In this document: in pieces, positions 41,761 through 52,454 of the stretch
Numbering within the stretch: position 1 is the first letter of the stretch
Layout of the letters: every line of letters starts with the position of its first letter
Source of the DNA: Acarospora socialis
Lineage: Eukaryota; Ascomycota; Lecanoromycetes; Acarosporales; Acarosporaceae
Assembly: GCA_025617375.2 (NCBI GenBank)
Contig: JAMYGW020000006.1
Coordinates: 1,555,001-1,619,000, forward strand
DNA length: 64,000 nt
Direction: 5' to 3'
Notes under the pieces: generated by a model
What the model was told of the DNA's origin: nothing
Database searches by the model: none
The model's input: only the letters and a program-made list of their open reading frames with translations
Program-made: the position numbers and the translations under genes

Positions 41761-42720
41761 ATGGGCCTCGAGGAACAGCGAGAAGAGCGGGAGGTCCTCG
41801 AATCAATCTTTCCCGATGAGATCACAGGTGCGTTCACATTTTCCTAACCCGTTACGCCGGTGCGTATGTCCGAAGCACTGGCATCCGTTGCTAATGTGGA
41901 CCTTCTGTCGTAGATATCTCAGATACCGCATATCGAATCTCCATAGTGCTGGATGTCACCCAGCATGGCGAAGATGACGCTGAACCACGTACGTGCCCCC
42001 GCATCCCGCAGCAGAAGGTGAGGACAACTAGGGCTTGGACTCGAATAGCTTCATATAAGCATGGGTTCTGACAGTCCCCACAAGCTGTTACACATCCATG
42101 ATTTCACATACACCCTCTCCTGACTCCGTGCTATACTGTTGCTAACCTACCGCCCAGCAACCCTGGTCCTCCAAGTCACCTACCCCGACGCCTACCCGGA
42201 CAAGCCGCCACTCCTCGACCTCTCCAACCCCCCGAACGCACCCAAATACCCCCACCTCGACATTCAGGAGGACAAGGCCCGGCTGCTGGAAGCCTTGCAG
42301 CCCGTAATAGAAGAAAACATGGGCATGGCAATGGTCTTCACGCTCGTCAGCACCGTTAAAGACTCCGCCGAGCTCCTCATTTCCGAACGGCAGCAGGCAG
42401 TGCAAGCGCTCAAAGACGTCGAGGCTACCCGAGCGGAGGAAGAGGAGAACTGGAAGTTTCATGGGACAGCGGTCACGAGGGAGAGTTTCCTGGCGTGGCG
42501 CGAGAGGTTTAGGAGGGAGATGGAGGAGGAGGAACAGAGGAGCAGGGAGGAGAAGGAGTTGGAAGATCGGAAGAAGAGGGTTGCCAAGGAGGAGAGCAAG
42601 ATGACGGGACGGGAGCTGTGGGAGAGGGGTCTTGTGGGTAAGGTGGAGGAGGATGATGAGGGTGAGGATGGGCTTGGTGAGCTGGAGAGATTGAAAGTTG
42701 ATGATACGCGAGTTTCATAG
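41761..42720 (+). CDS. RWD-domain protein, Gir2/RWDD1-like
   Basis: Three exons (41761-41827, 41914-41988, 42158-42720) give 234 aa. The protein opens with MGLEEQREEREVLESIFPDE, the typical first helix of an RWD domain. A strand pair follows (YRISIVLDVTQ then TLVLQVTYPDAYPDKPPLLD, with the YPxxxP signature), as does the last helix (LEALQPVIEENMGMAMVFTL). The C-terminal half is a long charged helix (ERFRREMEEEEQRSREEKEL) with SKMTGRELWERGLV near the end, a motif of Gir2/RWDD1 proteins. In yeast Gir2 binds Gcn1 and the GTPase Rbg2 and influences the Gcn2 stress response. Introns are 86 and 169 nt; joins are in phase 1. Assignment to the family is good; one-to-one orthology is assumed. Confidence 0.85.
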
Positions 42721-43256
42721 TCTGAGGAATGAACGACAAGTTCTGAGAGCGAGACTCTTCTGGTTGTGACTCTCAAAAATGTATTAGCAAGGTGTGTCTC
42801 GGAGCATGTCTATTCGCCTGACTAGGGCACGCTCACAATTGTGCGTGTTTCTCGCATCATCGTAGGTAGGCAACACAGCTGCATCGTCGATGAGCAGACC
42901 ATGTTTTGCGTTCATTCACTATGCTGTGAGTCACGCTTGGTGAACTACTTATCTTGATCTGGAGCAGCGTTGTTGTCGTGCGCTCACCCAGAACGCGTTA
43001 TTCAATCGCCGCACCTCTCGTCCATAACCAGGTCTTGCATGACAACTCGCACCAAAACTGGAATTTTTCTTCGCCACGAAGTCAGATCGACCATTCAAAG
43101 AGGAAGTCAGGCGGCTGAAGGAGTCACTCTCCCAGAAGTCAAGTACGATGTTGGCACAACCAACGGGGATCCGCAAGTCAAAGCAGCAATACTCACTGAA
43201 GTATGTCAGCACCTCGAATGAATGTTCTTGAGTGCTGCTGAACATGTTTTGATAGA
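42721..43256. other. Spacer with possible 5' exon of the BTB gene
   Basis: A plus-strand frame at 43039-43200 (MTTRTKTGIFLRHEVRSTIQ) ends at a GTATGT donor and could join in phase 0 to the BTB exon at 43269. It is not a typical BTB N-terminus, so I leave it outside the gene model. Otherwise no gene is seen. Confidence 0.35.
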
Positions 43257-43778
43257 TCGAAATACAAGGAAATAGTAACTGTGCTCGTTGGCCCGGGCCA
43301 AGAAAGCTACACGGTCCACAGGGACCTAATTTCCGCCAAGTCGCCCTTCTTCAAAGCCGCCTGCAACGGTAACTTCATCGAGTCAACCGAGGAAGTTGTG
43401 CGCCTTCCTGAAGACAAGCCGGAAACTTTCGTGCTTTTGCTTGAGTGGTTGTACACTGACAGAGTCGCCAAACCGGACCATACCGAAGTCGTGGACTGGC
43501 ACGAGATTGCATCTTTATACGTTCTCGCGGAGAAGCTCCAGATGTCAGATTTGAAGAATGCTGTGGTGGACGCATGGATTCGGAAAGCGTACAATACAGG
43601 GGAGATCCCAATACACCAGGTACCTTACATATACAACAACACGCCCCAGAACGCACCTTTTAGACAACTGCTTGTTGATATGGTGGCTTGTGATGGAGAG
43701 GCTGAACGCATACGTCAAGCAAAGGATGACTTGCCTCAGAAGTTTCGGGGGATTTGTCCGTTAGGCTTTTGCAGCTGA
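43257..43778 (+). CDS. BTB/POZ domain protein (5' exon uncertain)
   Basis: The frame encodes about 173 residues beginning SKYKEIVTVLVGPGQESYTV HRDLISAKSPFFKAACNGNF, the classic start of a BTB/POZ domain. VVRLPEDKPETFVLLLEWLY follows, then the helical tail WHEIASLYVLAEKLQMSDLK. BTB domains dimerise and often recruit substrates to Cullin-3 ubiquitin ligases; in fungi a large expanded family of short BTB-only proteins exists, mostly without known partners. The C-terminus (KFRGICPLGFCS) is short, as in that group. The 5' boundary is an intron acceptor (GATAG at 43255 or ATACAAG at 43268), so a first exon is missing from the model. A candidate lies at 43039-43200. Confidence 0.75.
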   Translation, partial: SKYKEIVTVLVGPGQESYTVHRDLISAKSPFFKAACNGNFIESTEEVVRLPEDKPETFVLLLEWLYTDRVAKPDHTEVVDWHEIASLYVLAEKLQMSDLKNAVVDAWIRKAYNTGEIPIHQVPYIYNNTPQNAPFRQLLVDMVACDGEAERIRQAKDDLPQKFRGICPLGFCS

Positions 43779-44169
43779 GGGGTATAGAAGTCTACATCTA
43801 TGCATCTTCTTGGCACACTACGGGCGTTTACCACGAAGGTCCGCCACTAGCAACAAGCCGGAGGTAGAGGCGCGTGGGAAAGACGAGTCATAGCACTGAG
43901 TGCTTGAGAGGCACTTTGTTAGGGCAAGCTGGCACTTCTGGGTAGCGTCTTCGTTCAAATCGATATCTCTAGGAAGAAGCGTTAGTCCCAGGTTAGCGGC
44001 TGCGTGAGTCCGGCCTTGGAGGGGTTGCTTGTGTTCAATCAATACTGTAGCGATGTTGGTCGCAGTGATGAGCAAGATAGCTTCAGCCTGGCACCGTGGT
44101 GGTATAATATTACCAAGTGTTCAAGAACGAAGGACGACGTTCGATATCCTCCAATTCTGATTGTGCCAA
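43779..44169. other. Convergent 3' spacer
   Basis: Lies between the 3' ends of the BTB gene and the LYR gene. Only short frames; nothing recognisable. Confidence 0.35.
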
Positions 44170-45198
44170 CTAAGATGAACCATCTTCCACAGAGACCGGC
44201 TTCCCAGATTTTCTGCTTTCACGTTCAAGCTTCCTTTGTGATTTCTCCCTCCAAGCCAATTCCTTCTCGCCATTCACAATGTTCTGCATCCTCCGTGCCG
44301 TGTCTATCATCTTTCTTTCTTGCCCCTTCACCTTTTGCGAGATATGCTTGAGCGAAAGACCCACTCCCACTCCCCAAGTCATCTCACCGCTCATCGAGCC
44401 AGTCGGAAGCCCATGCGTCTGATACAGCTCCTTATCCCAAAGATCCTCCAATACCGCCATCTCATTGAGCTCCTTCATTGCACGTCGCTGCTCCGTGTAC
44501 TTGATGCGTTGTTGAAGTTTGTCTTTGATCACACGGCTGAGGAACGGGGATTGCGGTTTTTTGAAACGAAGGAAGGGAATGCCAGTGGCGGAAACTAGTT
44601 TAGGAATATGGCGGCGCCCTGGAAGTAGTAGACGCGGGCGTGCTTCAAGTACGGGCGTGACACCCGGATATGGCGCTGGACGTCTGAACGGTTGCGGCTT
44701 CTGCAAAGACACCTTTTGCTCTTTCTTCTTCACCTCCACTAGGGAACCAGTCTCTCTGGCCACAGGTGGCCTTTTGGGGCTTTCCGCTGTGGTGGCATCT
44801 GGAACAAGCTTGGAAAGATAGACCGTGCTTGCCTCGTCTCCATTGACGGCCGCGTCGAGTATATCCAGCGCCTGATGGTTAAACGCTTAGCTTGCACTTT
44901 TCAACCAATTCTGTAAATTAGAAGGCACCTTATAGCCGGCTTTGAGTGCCACTGTTACCAGGCGTGGACTTTGGACGTTTTTGTGCTTCTGAAAGTTACT
45001 TCTAACGAGACGCCAAAGTGCTGTGCGTTGCTCATCAGGGAGCGGAATGCTCGCGCATTGCGCAAGGAGGGCGCGGTATAGCGCGAAGCCTGTTTACGAG
45101 CTGTCAAAATACGAGTAAAGTGCTTCGTAAGCTGGTCTTCGATACTCACATGCAACGCGATGCACTCCTGATCTTCTGGGGATCAGGAAGCGCGGCAT
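44170..45198 (-). CDS. LYR-motif mitochondrial protein, Cup1-like N-terminal type
   Basis: Three exons on the minus strand (45198-45150, 45089-44929, 44871-44170) give 303 aa. Intron joins restore GVHRVACFALYRALLAQCAS, with the L-Y-R triplet at residues 20-22. The helices of the complex I LYR fold follow (DEQRTALWRLVRSNFQKHKN, SPRLVTVALKAGYK). A Pro-rich linker comes next (FRRPAPYPGVTPVLEARPRL), then a conserved basic region (GIPFLRFKKPQSPFLSRVIK, KLQQRIKYTEQRRAMKEL) and a long charged C-terminal helix. LYR proteins act as adaptors in mitochondrial Fe-S delivery and complex assembly. The basic C-terminal section would suit a matrix protein bound to the mitoribosome or RNA, which is inference. 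Introns are 60 and 57 nt. The start ATG gives MPRFLIPRRSG, which resembles a short presequence. Confidence 0.78.
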
Positions 45199-45477
45199 AT
45201 ACTTCCTACACTTCCATTGATGGTTATGGAACGAAATTTACAGATGCGTTTGCCGGTCTAAGGGTGCTGCCGAGGGTCACGTGCACGGACGGCTCTTTCA
45301 TGAAACCGAGAGTATAGATGTGAATAACCATCAGATACTTACTTGAGGACTCGATCTTACACATGATTCAACAGAAGAAAGGATAAAGCCCGCTGATCAG
45401 TAGACTCCGTCAGAATGCACCGACCTCCAGCACAAAGGAAATCCTCATTCTACACCTCATCAAGTCGTCCTTCCCTT

Positions 45478-46121
45478 TCAAGCAAAAGTCGTCCCTTCTG
45501 GAGGCTGAGGAAGTTTCTTGTGCTGCGGAAGAGCCATAAACCTAATCAATATAGTATCAGGTCTCGGTGTCTGGGTGACTGCTCAGCGATACTTACCTCC
45601 TCAATTCAATCAGAATAGTCTCCATTGTGAACTCCCTCTTCCATTGTGATAAACACGGCAGCTTCGATGGATCCACCTATAGAATGTTCAGGACTCAACC
45701 CCAGATACCTCCTGTGTCCTAGCTTACCCTGCCGGTTCTCTGGTCAACACAAGGTAGGTTGATCTTCGAAACAAACTGGACAGTGGGCGGTAGATCTGGA
45801 TAACTCTCCCCACAATGGATGTTGAGACTGTAAATACGATTCTCATGCACACTCTGGTTTCACCACGAGTGTCAGTACGGAGTGAAGTCTGGAAGGTGTC
45901 AGTGACAACGTACGTGTGGAGGGCCAAGTATTGTCCCGTTCCAGTTCGTCATCAGCAGGTCGTCACCATCTTTCAAACCGTATGAGCAAGCCTCTACAAG
46001 CGCTTCGGATCAGTGTCGAAGCTTCACAAAGCTTCAGGAAGATCAAACCAGCCCCAAGTCCCTTCTCTCCCTTTTCCAGCTCCTCAAGCAAGCGGAAATT
46101 CCTAGGGACCTTGGCCGCCAT
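45478..46121 (-). CDS. MMS2: Ubiquitin-conjugating enzyme variant Mms2/Uev1
   Basis: Five short exons on the minus strand (46121-46049, 45993-45914, 45853-45728, 45676-45597, 45541-45478) give 140 aa, the usual UEV length. The rebuilt protein reads MAAKVPRNFRLLEELEKGEK, then ACSYGLKDGDDLLMTNWNGT, ILGPPHSVHENRIYSLNIHC, PPTVQFVSKINLPCVDQRTG, VDPSKLPCLSQWKREFTMET and ends LPQPPEGTTFA. It has the E2 fold but not the HPN motif and catalytic Cys of active E2 enzymes. This is the Mms2 partner that, with Ubc13, builds Lys63-linked ubiquitin chains, for example on PCNA in error-free DNA damage bypass. Four introns of 51-60 nt, all GT-AG; intron 1 has the less common donor GTTTGA. Divergent from the Mon2 gene 333 bp away. 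Confidence 0.93.
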
Positions 46122-46454
46122 GACGATATCAGAGAAATGACAGCTAGTCGTCAAAGTTAAAAGGCAGGTCCAGTCTGAGACCCAATTAGTACAGGTCCAA
46201 AGGTGTTGTGGCGAGTGGAATGTGTGACAGGAAGACGTTTACGTTGGAGCCTTGGAGGGGTTCAACCCACTTTCAGTTTCGGGACTGGTTCGCTTATAGC
46301 TTGGTCTATCGACCTTGCAACCAAGTAGAAGAATAGATGATGCCCAGGCAACGAGGTGTGATAGAGGAAGTATTATGGGACGTTTCGACTCCTGAAACGC
46401 GACATTACAAGCCTGGGTTGGCACTATTATGGTAGCAAATCATCATCACCAGAA
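46122..46454. promoter_or_regulatory. Divergent promoter region, MMS2 / MON2
   Basis: A 333-bp interval between two divergent start codons. It contains an ATG-started minus-strand extension of the UEV frame, which I treat as leader. No TATA box or named motif is evident. Confidence 0.4.
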
Positions 46455-49400
46455 ATGACGGCCCAGATACTGAGCGCTGAGCTCTCCAACCTCATCCAGG
46501 AGTCAAAGAAAAGAAACCTTGAGTTGAGAACAGTATGGGTCGCAAAGATTTTGCTTCTGTTCATCCTGGAGACATTAGTTGATGGTTGTGCAGGCGGCAG
46601 AGAAGTCCCTTAAGGATCTGAAAGCGCTTCCAATAACTTCGGAAGCTCAGGTGGCAGCAGGTTGGTGAACACCTTTGCTCCTGAAGCAACTCCCTCTACA
46701 TTTACTAACAATAAAAGAGATCTGAGTCGGCGACCAAGTTTCATCAATCCATTTCTGCTAGCATGTAATGCTCGAAATGCCAAATTTGCTGCAATGGCCG
46801 TGGTATGCCTGCAAAGGCTGGTGGTCTCGCGCGCTTTACCCAAGGAGAGGCTGAAGGAAGTCTTGGAGGCTTTCCGAGAGTGTAGCTCTCAAGGTAACGG
46901 GTCTGATTCGGCTGAGTCGGTCTTATACTGACGACGTGTGAGGACTGGACATCCAGCTTAAGATCCTGCAAGCACTGCCGTCATTATCTCAAAACTACCA
47001 CAAGGAGCTGCACGGGGAACTCCTCAACGATGCGTTTCAGATATGCTGCATTCTGCAATCGAGTAAGACTGCGGTGATCAGTAATACTGCAGCGGCTACA
47101 CTCCAGCAGCTTGTGGTCTCCGTCTTTGACCAGGTCGTAGCTGAAGATCGTACGTTATCCTCATACTCTTCAAGACAGGGAAAGCTGATATACTGGCAGG
47201 AAACGCGGAACATGTCCCTACCGATGGTGAGGTTGTCACTACAGATGGACCGGTCGCTGTGCGGGCCGCAGCCCTAGATGCGTTCAGAGTACGTTTGTAC
47301 TTAATGCGTACCCTAGTTTAGCTGACAAACACACCAGTTTCTTGAAGACCTCTGCCTTCTGGTAGACGATCAAAGGCCGCATTTTCTCCGGGCATCTTCG
47401 TTGCCTCAGAACCTGGGTATTGAACTAATAGAGTCAGTCCTAACAAGTCATGCAGACCTCGTTCGGTCTCATCCTGAACAAATACATGTACTTCGTACAC
47501 AGCTTATGCCATTTCTTACCAAGGTACTGGCCAAGAGTTCTGATTTTCCGGTCATTGTCCGTGTCTTTAGGGTCATAGACAACGTTCTGAAGTGTCACCT
47601 GTCGATACTTGTCTCTGAGTGTGAGACCGTGCTTAGTCTCATGACAGCTCTGCTTGATCCTGAGAAAGCAGCACTTTGGAAACGAGCACTTTGTATGGAG
47701 GTCTTCCGAGGTGTACATGGGGAACCTGGTCTTCCACGAAAGATCTACGCTGAGTACGACGAGCAGGATGGCAGGAAGCCCGTCCTAAGAGATCACCTGG
47801 CGGCTTTGGCACGATTAGCAACAGAGAAGCCTACAATAATAGGCCTCGGCAAGACGTCCACGACACCAGTCGGGCTGGGACAGGTTAAAGACTTTCCCAG
47901 CCAGCAAGCCGCTATGGGGGCGGGAGGTGTTGCTGGTACTATTGCTGCTGCTGTAGGTACGGCCGAGGCGAATGTGCCCGGTATCAGTGTTCAATGGAGC
48001 TCCATACGAATACCCTGCCTCGAGCAGCTTGACAAATCTGAAGCGCCAAGTCTACCAGAATCATACATTTACAGCTTGGTATTGACATGTGTCAACAGCT
48101 TCTCTGAGGGATTGGCGAAGTTCATACTGCCCTTGACAATACAGAACGACAGCAAGACTAAGAGAAAGCAAAAACCCCAAGTTACCCAGGATCTCAATAG
48201 TTCATCTGAGATCAAAGACGATGGTTCCGCAGGGTCCTCTCAGATACAGGAGCATCATGTGACACCCTCTTCTAAGAGGGACCAAATACCTATTAATCCA
48301 ATAACTTTAACGTCTCATCCGAGACATCGTGACATTCAGACAACAGCAGCCATGATCGAAACGTGCTGGCCAGCTGTTCTGGCTATAACCTCAACGTTTT
48401 TGTACGCTTCGCTGGACTCCGATTATTATCACGGTCTGGTCCGATCGTTTCAAAAGTTCACACATGTAGCTGGTCTTCTTAGACTCAATACACCGAGGGA
48501 TGCCTTTATGACTACTCTAGGAAAAGCTGCCGTTCCAGCCGATTTACTGACACCGAACATTGAGACGACCCCAAGTACACCTGCCGTAGAGGCGCAAGGT
48601 TTATTCCAGAATGCGAGAGGTCTCCTCAGTGTTGATAGTTTAGTGAGCCATGCCACTTCCATAGGAACCGACAAGTATCCGCAAGCGGTAGACTCGAGCT
48701 TCAACTTCCTGAACATTCGCCACCTGCTCTGCCTTAGAGCGTTGCTGAATCTCGGTATCGCTCTTGGGCCCATCCTTGGCAAGGCATGGTCAATTGTGCT
48801 CGAAACGTTGCAGCAAGCGGACTTCGTTATTACGGCCTATAGGCATGGACCAGGGCTGCCAAGCTCAATGAATCGTCAGAGAGATGATAGTCAAGTCAAC
48901 CAAGAAGCCCCAAAATCACTTGCAAATCCTAGTGGCGAGATGGTGGCAGTCGAATCAGCTGCATCCAGAATGTTTGAGAGTACCAGCGGATTTCCCAATG
49001 ACGGCTTCAGAGATTTTGTCACCGCTTTGTGCCATTTAATGGGGACTGTGGACTTGGACTTAGAAGTTCACGGTCCAAAGGCCACTTCCATAGTGCCGTT
49101 ATCTCCAAGAACACGTTCACAGTCACACAAGCGTCAAGTTAGTGGGACCAGATACCCTACATCCAGTATTCCGCAGTCAGAAGACTATCGATTTATACTA
49201 TTGAGGCTTGGAGATATAGCCGACATCAATATTCTTCGCCTTATCAGTTACAGACCGTCGGAGAGTGGTTGGGATCTCATTTGCGGGGAACTTGTAACAC
49301 TTCTTTCTTCGGTGAGATTCGATACTGCCGTTCGTCTGGATGCTGCAAAGGTCCTGAATCGACTCATCCTCTCAGCTTTCAATTACGTACAGTCGCAACC

Positions 49401-51971
49401 AGCTGAAGCCCATAACGAGGTTCAATTATTAGGGCTCTCCTCCCTCCGCGCAGAAATACAAAGTCTGTACGCTGGAAGTTCGGAAGAATCTCGGCCGGTC
49501 CACGGCATCGATACGGAGATCCATCAGTTGGCACTCGAAACTCTGAAATCGATCCTAGAGCAGTGGGGAGGTGCTTTGATAGCTGGATGGGAGATTGTCT
49601 TCGGTATTATCTCAAGCACGTTCCACGATGTTGAGTCTGTATTGTCCACTGCCGAAGGTCACGATCATTTCATAACTCTGGAGCAGCGGCAGACCCGTTC
49701 TACCAGACCACCCGAACTCGTCCGCTCGTCTTTTAACTCACTAAGACTAATATGCTCTGACTTCTTGAGTTCGTTGTCGAGCCCTTGTATCTGGATGCTT
49801 GTCGGTACGCTTTACAGGTTTTGTTCTCAGCCTGAAGACTTCAACATCTCCTTGACGGTGAGTGAGTTCAAACAGCTTGCATCGTAAATGCTTCGCTAAT
49901 GTAGCTAGACCACAGCATTTTTCTGGAATGTTTCCGACTTCATACAAGGTCTCAACGACGAACTAGACCTTGACTCACTCATAGACACTGGTATATCACT
50001 GCCACGAATCTTAGAAACGGCGAAGGATGAGCATCTAGAAGTGGCCGCACCGGCGCTGTGGCTCGTCTTACAGATAAGATTGATAACAGTTACCGTAGAT
50101 TCGAGATTAGAAGTTCGGAATGGTAACGAACTACACTATCACTTGTGCTTACAGTAAAGCTAACTTCTAAAGGTGCTGTTCAAACGGCACTACGGATTTT
50201 TGAAGCGTGCGGAGACAAGCTAACTCCGAGCGGTTGGAAGTTATGCCTCCGAACTGTCATTTTCAAGATGATGGAGGCGAACGAAGATGAATATTTGCAA
50301 TCGAAACGAACTGAAAGACGCGAAGATTCCGTTAAGGGTGGTGGCTTGAATAAGACGGCCATGATCATAGTCCAAGGCGTAGGCAGACTCGTTGCAGCTT
50401 TCTTGGACAATATGAAGCTTGAGGCTTCATTCCCGGCCTTATGGCAGGATCTACTAAGTCATCTAGAGGCCTACCTACACCGAGAACATCTGAAACTCTA
50501 CGCAACAGTCTATCTGGCGATACACCATATCCTCTCGGGCGATGGGGACATCAAGAGCATTGGCAAGCCCTCCGTGGAATTGATATGGACCCTTTGGGCG
50601 ACACACAACCCTGCATTAGTCCCAACGGTCGACAGCAAAAAAGAAACGAATGTGGCTGCACTCACCGCTTATATGGAGAGTTTCAAAGTGCTACACCCAT
50701 TGATAGATACTGCCTTAACATTCGAACGTGTCGAGAGGGTCCTGGACAACCTTCGCTTTTGCGCGTTCAATGCCAATCTCTCCAGGTATTCGGCCGACGT
50801 CGACGCTCTTACACCTCTACAAATCCTGGTATTAGACTGTTTGAAGCTGCTCCGAAGAGATATATCTGGTGTGCCGTCCCTCTTGGTGGGCTTTCTAGCC
50901 GACACGGTATCCAAGCCATTCATAGAATATTCAGACCCGACTGGTGCAGGGCAGCCAAGTTTCATTGCCCTGTCCAAGGCTGCTATGGACATGATAGAGT
51001 CATATATCACAAGGCACAAGGCACACGGAGATTTGTTGGCCAGCGGTGCTCTGACTCTATCTATCGACGCACTCATTAGACCTATTGAGTTGAAGTACCA
51101 ATGGGGTACAGAAGGCAAGCAACGGGCAACTTGGCGAAAGGCAACATCTGTGGCAACATCTATATTAGCAGAGACTTTGCCTGTGCTCCGAGACTCATCC
51201 TTCGAAGAAGGAAAGTTTCAGGAGTTTTGGAAATCTGTCGTAAGACTTGCCAAGGGAATCACTGCAGACGACTGCTCCTCAGCGTCCCTTTCGGCACTCA
51301 CCCTTCAAGACGAAGAGTTTGACATTTCCGCCTTCACACGCCTCCGCAACCTCATAATACCCGGCTTAGGCTCCCCCCTCGTCTCAGACACAATTCGTCA
51401 AAGCTATACCTCATCTATCTTCACCAACTCCATCATTCACACCCCTCACCGGCAAGACCTCCCACGACCGGACCAAGAACCGCTGGAGAACCTGTACGCA
51501 ACGCACATGGGCCGCACCTTTGATCCACCACCCACGCGGCGGTCGCGCATGAGCTACATTCTCGTTGACGAACTATTCAGCCTCGTCGCTGTCTACCACC
51601 ATCAGTCCGGCCGTCACGATCACGCCGTTGAGCGTATCAAACTAGCCCAAGCAGCAGCCCCTTTTTTAATACTACGCGCCGCCGTCGTGCTCAAGGCCTA
51701 CATCGCCGATCAAGCACTCCGCGGTCTCATGCCGCAGCCCATGAGCCAAAAGCGGGAGTTAGTCTACATCGTGCGCAAGCTGGTCGAGCTCGAGTCGGAG
51801 CCTAGGGCCATACCGGATGCCCAAGGGGTTAGATCGGAGTACAAGAAGCATTTGCATAGACTGTTTCCCTTAGTGACGAGAGCGGTTGGCGTCGCATGGA
51901 GGGATGAGAGTGTGCTGAGAGAATTGCAAAGGGTCCTGGAGGTCGTGGGGGAAGGCTTTGGCGTTGGATAA
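46455..51971 (+). CDS. MON2: Endosomal/trans-Golgi protein Mon2
   Basis: Eight exons (46455-46532, 46594-46660, 46720-46893, 46943-47149, 47200-47288, 47338-49857, 49909-50122, 50173-51971) give 1715 aa. The N-terminal helical region reads MTAQILSAELSNLIQESKKR, AAEKSLKDLKALP, RRPSFINPFLLACNARNAKF and LPSLSQNYHKELHGELLNDA, matching the DCB domain of Mon2/Sec7-related scaffolds. The HUS region includes RAAALDAFRFLEDLCLLVDD, interrupted by an intron. The long remainder is alpha-helical repeats with HDS-type blocks, ending in RRSRMSYILVDELFSLVAVY. Mon2 lacks a Sec7 exchange domain and works with the flippase Neo1 and Dop1 in endosome-to-Golgi recycling. Five small 5' exons and one 2.5-kb exon are typical. 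All introns are 49-61 nt. Length fits fungal Mon2 (about 1600-1750 aa). Confidence 0.92.
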
Positions 51972-52454
51972 TGGATTCTAGACGTTGATTCAAGTTGCAG
52001 CGATAAGGTGAAGGAGATTATACTTAGCGTTTGTGTAGCTACATACCTAGATAGTACGCTGTAACGTAGTATGGATTGTTACCACTCCTTGTGAAGCAGG
52101 ATCGATCGAAGATTGAATTACTACCTTGTATAGTTGCTCATCATCTGCTGTTCTATGGATTTAACCGACTAAGGCGGTGAGGTGGCGCTAGGAGATTCTG
52201 CCCGGCGATCAGCTCGGTGTAACAATACCAACTTATAGAAATGCAAAGCTTACGGAGTATTTCATACTCCATTCTATCATCAGCTACCTATGCCAAATAA
52301 TCCTGATGCATCTTTTGTTCTTTTCCGGTTCCTGCCGGAGGTTGTAGTTGCGTGGGTGGCATTCTGTTCGTTCTCTCACCACATTGGAATCATATATAAT
52401 CCCCGCTTAGGTCGCGGTCCAGCACGAGTCGCGAATCTGACACCATCCCCGGCA
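51972..52454. other. Spacer before the zinc-finger regulator
   Basis: No gene. The frame of the next gene is open from 52290, but the extra residues (MPNNPDASFVLFRFLPEVVV) are hydrophobic and unlike the family start, so this is taken as leader and promoter. Confidence 0.4.

Noticed and set aside
52290-52454. N-terminal extension of the BED/Zn2Cys6 factor
   Set aside because: Hydrophobic and unlike a DNA-binding protein start; MGRKPNQL at 52455 fits better.
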